A stretch of DNA of 64,000 nt, taken from contig NC_134942.1 of NCBI RefSeq assembly GCF_051020765.1, positions 3,100,001-3,164,000 of the forward strand. Direction: 5' to 3'. Below the pieces are notes generated by a model. It saw only the letters and a list, made by a program, of their open reading frames with translations. It ran no database searches and was not told the origin of the DNA. This DNA is from Lasioglossum baleicum. Taxonomy: Eukaryota; Arthropoda; Insecta; Hymenoptera; Halictidae. Position 1 is the stretch's first letter; the number at the start of each line of letters is the position of its first letter. This document shows positions 60,591 to 64,000 of this stretch, one piece after another. Both the position numbers and the translations under genes were made by a program.

Positions 60591-63500
60591 CCGAATTTAG
60601 CAGTCTCTAAAAGTATCTCGTCGGTGACCCGATGCCCGTGACGATTGATAAAATAAGAATTTACATTATCGGTAAAGCTACATCTTTGAAAATATCGGCT
60701 GTCGATAACTGTTAGTAGTTCGAGCATTTTGCTGCTACGTGGAATGGCGCTATGTTGCGATTTTACGGCACAGATATATCGTTCCGCGTTTTGTATTGCA
60801 TCTTATGAAAAGCGCGGCACGATCATTCCCGCGAATGTTTGATATTAATTAAGTAACTAATTAATTTTTAATTATTTCATCATTTTGTGGAACGTATTCC
60901 TATAGATATATATATATCGATAGAGAGTGAAGGGAAAGACGTGTACAACGTTTCGAATATCATTTTTTTATTAACGTTTTGTCAGTTACAATTTTGATTA
61001 CATACATATAATGTGGATTCTTCTTTAAACACATGTCGCTATGATACAAATGACGAGGATAAAAATTTGGAGTGCGTAAAAATGTAATTAGATGACAATT
61101 CTTTTTTTTTTGTTTGTTTGCTTTCTTTCATCCCTCTCTCTTTCTCTCTGTCGCTCTCACCCTCGCACACGCTCTCTCGTTCTCCCTTTCATTCTTTTCT
61201 CTCTCGCTCTCCTCATCTCTCTATCTCTCTCACTCTTTCTCTCGCTTTCTCGTTCTCTCCCTTATTACTTCATTGGTCATGGCGATGGGCCAACTTTGAA
61301 TGTATATTAATATAATATACCGAGCTGGCCCATGTCCACTAAAAAGGGGCGGGGGGTAAAGTGTAATTAATCCCTTGATTGCGATTCTCTTTACTCTCTT
61401 ACATCGTCCCTAATTCGCTAATATTTTGTGTTTCTCTTTCATTTTGTTTCTCTTCGTCCTTTATACACTAGATCGATGCGCGTTCGTCGCTCGAAACTGG
61501 TCCGGTGTTTTTAGCGATCGATCGACACGCTGATCGAGAACCTCAATGTTTATCTTACACACACCGACCACGTAGGCACGGATTAGTGCCAAATTCAGAG
61601 GACAGGATATTTACAGGTGTGAAACGGGAACGGCTTAGCACGGCTTTGACACTCTCTCATCCCTCTCTCTCTCTCTTTCATTCGCTTCGATGCTCCCCTC
61701 GAGCTCCCTCCCCGAAATTCATTTGTTGCGTATAAAATGGAAATCAACAATAATCGGACAACTTTACGTCTACTTAAAAAAATCAATCAGCTTCAATCCA
61801 CCGCGAGTACCGATCATTTCGAACAAAGGATTGCTTCGAAAAGTTCGAGACAACGTTACCCGATTTATATGCAACAAGGTGCCGGGCTGAAACGACGAAG
61901 CGTCCTCTTGGTCTCGGCTCCGAGAGGGGGGAAGCTAAACTAAGCAGTTCAGTCTTTCCTCTCCGTCGCAATCTAATCCCGCAAAAAAATGACGTTTCAA
62001 CTTCCCCCCTCGAAAGCGGAACCGAGGAATTCCCTCTCGAGTTCACCGGAAGCGATCATACTTACAGACAATCGCAAAATATTCAGCTTTGCCGAACCGA
62101 GTTTTGCTAATCGAAGCTTTCGATCCGAGGTTGTCGAATTCGGCGAGCAACGAGGGATTTCGGAATCGCGTTCACGACCTTCGATCATCCGGGGGGAAGA
62201 TCTGTCCGAGGATCCGCGGGAGATAGAGCCAAGATGGCGACCGAGATCCCGCGCGACGAGAATGGGGAGAGCAGGGTGGAGGAAAGAGGATTCGGTCCTC
62301 TGAACTTGGAACGACGCTCTATCAGCCTTCTCTCCTCGGCATTCTACCGTCTTCGACCGGGTGGAATCGAACGCTGATCACGGTTAGGGTATCGCGGTCT
62401 CGATCGTGATTTCTCTGGATCGCTCGCGGCTCTCCAGTCTTCGGGGACCTTTTCCACGTGCTCGGCTGCTCAGTCCAAAGGCCGCAAATAACACTTTCCT
62501 TCGAGTGTGCACCGTAACTCCTGCGTTATCCCTGAGCCAAAATCTACTTGGGACCTTTCTGACTCAGGACCGAAGCCTCTCACGCTCTTCCACACTCTCT
62601 CTCCCTCTCTTTCTCGAACGTGATCGCTTTCGTGTTGGTCGACAGTCGCTGTGGACGGAAAGGAATCGATCTTTTCTCCGCTCCGCCTCCGGGGAACTCG
62701 TCGGAGAAGAAATCTCTAGTTTCGTTCGTAGGAACTCTACGTCGCAGCGGAAAGGACAGGTCTGTCGTGCGCGAAGCGACCTCTCTTCATCACGTGAGTA
62801 CGCAACAGAGGATATCGCGTCGCTTCGCGCGCAACAGCTTCCGGGAACTCGGTCGTGCGTTTACGAACATGGGCGCCAAAGATTTCTTTCGCGAGGATTG
62901 CTGGGAGGATCGACAGAGGGGATGACGGGAGGGGGGAGCAAAGGGAACCGTGGTCGCGTTCGAGTGAAGAAAAGACGGAAAATCGATCGACGAGGGGCAC
63001 CGGACCCCGAGAACTTGACTCGAAGTACCCCCGGGATCCCTGTCGAAGAGGTCCAGCTGTCTCGTCGCCGTGTCCTCTCCTCCCTTCTCCTTTTTACACA
63101 AGTTTAAAAACTAATTTGTAGCATTCTCTCGGGGGAGAGCCTGGACGAGGACGCGAACAGTCTCGCGAGCGTGTTTCCTCGACGTCGCACAGCTCTACTT
63201 CGCCGCGTTAGCGTCCCGCTCTCTATCTTCTCTCCGAGTCTCTCGCTGCTATGAGCGCGCGACGCTAACGAGGGAGAACGATGCGCAAAACTTCGCGCGC
63301 ACCCCGAAACGCATCGCCAGGATTCCAGAACGACTCGACGACGCTGCGGAGGCTAACACCGCGGAGCCTGGCTCTTCCGACGATACTTTGGTCTAATTTA
63401 TTTACAATAATTTCATTCCGGTGGCGGTTCCCCCGCGGGAGAGACGGGAACGATCAACGAAAAGGAAGGTGTCCTCGTTCCGTGTGTTTCCGGGACGATG

Positions 63501-64000
63501 TGACCCGATATGATCCGAGATCATTCAGGATCCATCTCCCTCTTGCGTCCTTTCCACGGGCGGTAATTAAAATTTCTTCTGCCTATGTATTTTTACTCTC
63601 TGACGCTTCTCTCGTGTGTCATATTCTCCGTTCTCTTTCTCTCTCTCTCTTTCACACATGTCGGTTAAATTCAATTCACATTATTAGGGTATAATAATTA
63701 ATTAATTAATTAATTAATTATAATAGTGTCATTATAATTCGTAATAATATACAACATTTGTCAATAGATCATTTATCCTAAAACCCACTGCATGCTCGTG
63801 TCGAAATAATCATTTAATCCTGCTATCGCTCGCTCTCGTTTCATTCTTACTCGCATTTGCGCTCGCGTATACGCACTCGCACACACACAGAATTTCTTGC
63901 GTTTGTGTTTTCCAGACATACAGCTTTTGTTTCTTCTTTTTAATTATATTAGAAATACCCCTTTCTCTCTTTCTCTCGCACACACAGAATATCTTTCATT
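60591..64000. other. Right flank, no supportable gene
   Basis: It begins AT-rich, then turns into a pyrimidine-rich tract (61100-61265) and a CpG-rich region (61.9-63.5 kb). The longest frame (62406-63107, +) has only Ser/Arg-rich low complexity without a domain. A minus-strand AATAAA at 60967-60972 raises the possibility that this is the long 3' UTR of a minus-strand gene lying to the right, but this is a guess. Confidence 0.5.
63694..63721. repeat. (AATT)n microsatellite
   Basis: About seven ATTA/TTAA tetramers in tandem. Confidence 0.9.

Noticed and set aside
62406..63107. 233-codon + strand frame in the CpG-rich right flank
   Set aside because: Ser/Arg-rich low complexity, no domain, no splice context, and overlapping open frames on both strands as expected in stop-poor GC-rich DNA.
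1..64000. tRNA, rRNA or viral integration
   Set aside because: I scanned for tRNA B-box-like GGTTCGAATCC contexts, rRNA-like conserved blocks and viral protein motifs and saw none; a dedicated covariance or profile search could still find something small.

Overview
This is eukaryotic, almost certainly insect, nuclear DNA. Introns are long and AT-rich with GC/CpG-rich islands, splice sites are canonical GT-AG, and the window carries mariner, hAT and many MITE-type repeats. Hymenoptera (ant, bee or wasp) is my best guess from the overall look and from the presence of a DPP4 gene of the venom/tissue dipeptidyl peptidase type. That placement is inference, not proof.

Two protein-coding genes can be supported. 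On the + strand, the last six coding exons of a dipeptidyl peptidase 4-family serine peptidase are spread over 51 kb (3067-3292, 24311-24498, 29163-29357, 44628-44788, 53062-53273, 53928-54023). They join in frame and give the end of the beta-propeller plus the whole alpha/beta-hydrolase domain with Ser, Asp and His of the catalytic triad intact. The N-terminal exons lie to the left of the window. On the minus strand, a complete three-exon gene for RNA polymerase I subunit RPA12 (POLR1H/ZNRD1) occupies 58504-57426. It encodes 125 residues and ends in a 25-base exon. The two genes converge, with opposing AATAAA signals 10 bases apart at about 57.33 kb.

The DPP4 introns act as a sink for repeats. 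The first visible intron (21 kb) holds a decayed mariner copy (about 3.38-4.19 kb) and a 6,287-bp non-autonomous hAT-type element (8655-14941). The hAT element has perfect 8-bp target duplications, long inverted arms and an interior made of about 21 copies of an indel-free 269-bp satellite, two of them inverted. The same intron has a TTAA-flanked MITE (17862-18070) and a 30-bp minisatellite (23651-23990). Later introns hold copies of a MITE family of about 200 bp with GACTGCGGAT ends (at least ten copies in the window), a 402-bp MITE at 37.5 kb, a second, short hAT MITE at 39.7 kb, a 0.9-kb inverted-repeat structure at 46.3-47.2 kb and several dispersed or tandem duplications.

To the right of RPA12 lies a satellite-like array (about 59.38-60.59 kb) of 106/107/115/116-bp monomers in an ordered mixture, headed by an inverted monomer. 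The last 3.4 kb is rich in pyrimidine tracts and GC; I see no supportable protein there. No rRNA, tRNA, CRISPR or prokaryotic features were found. The strongest candidate for something undescribed is the hAT element carrying a 269-bp satellite whose units share a 13-bp motif with the element's own arms.
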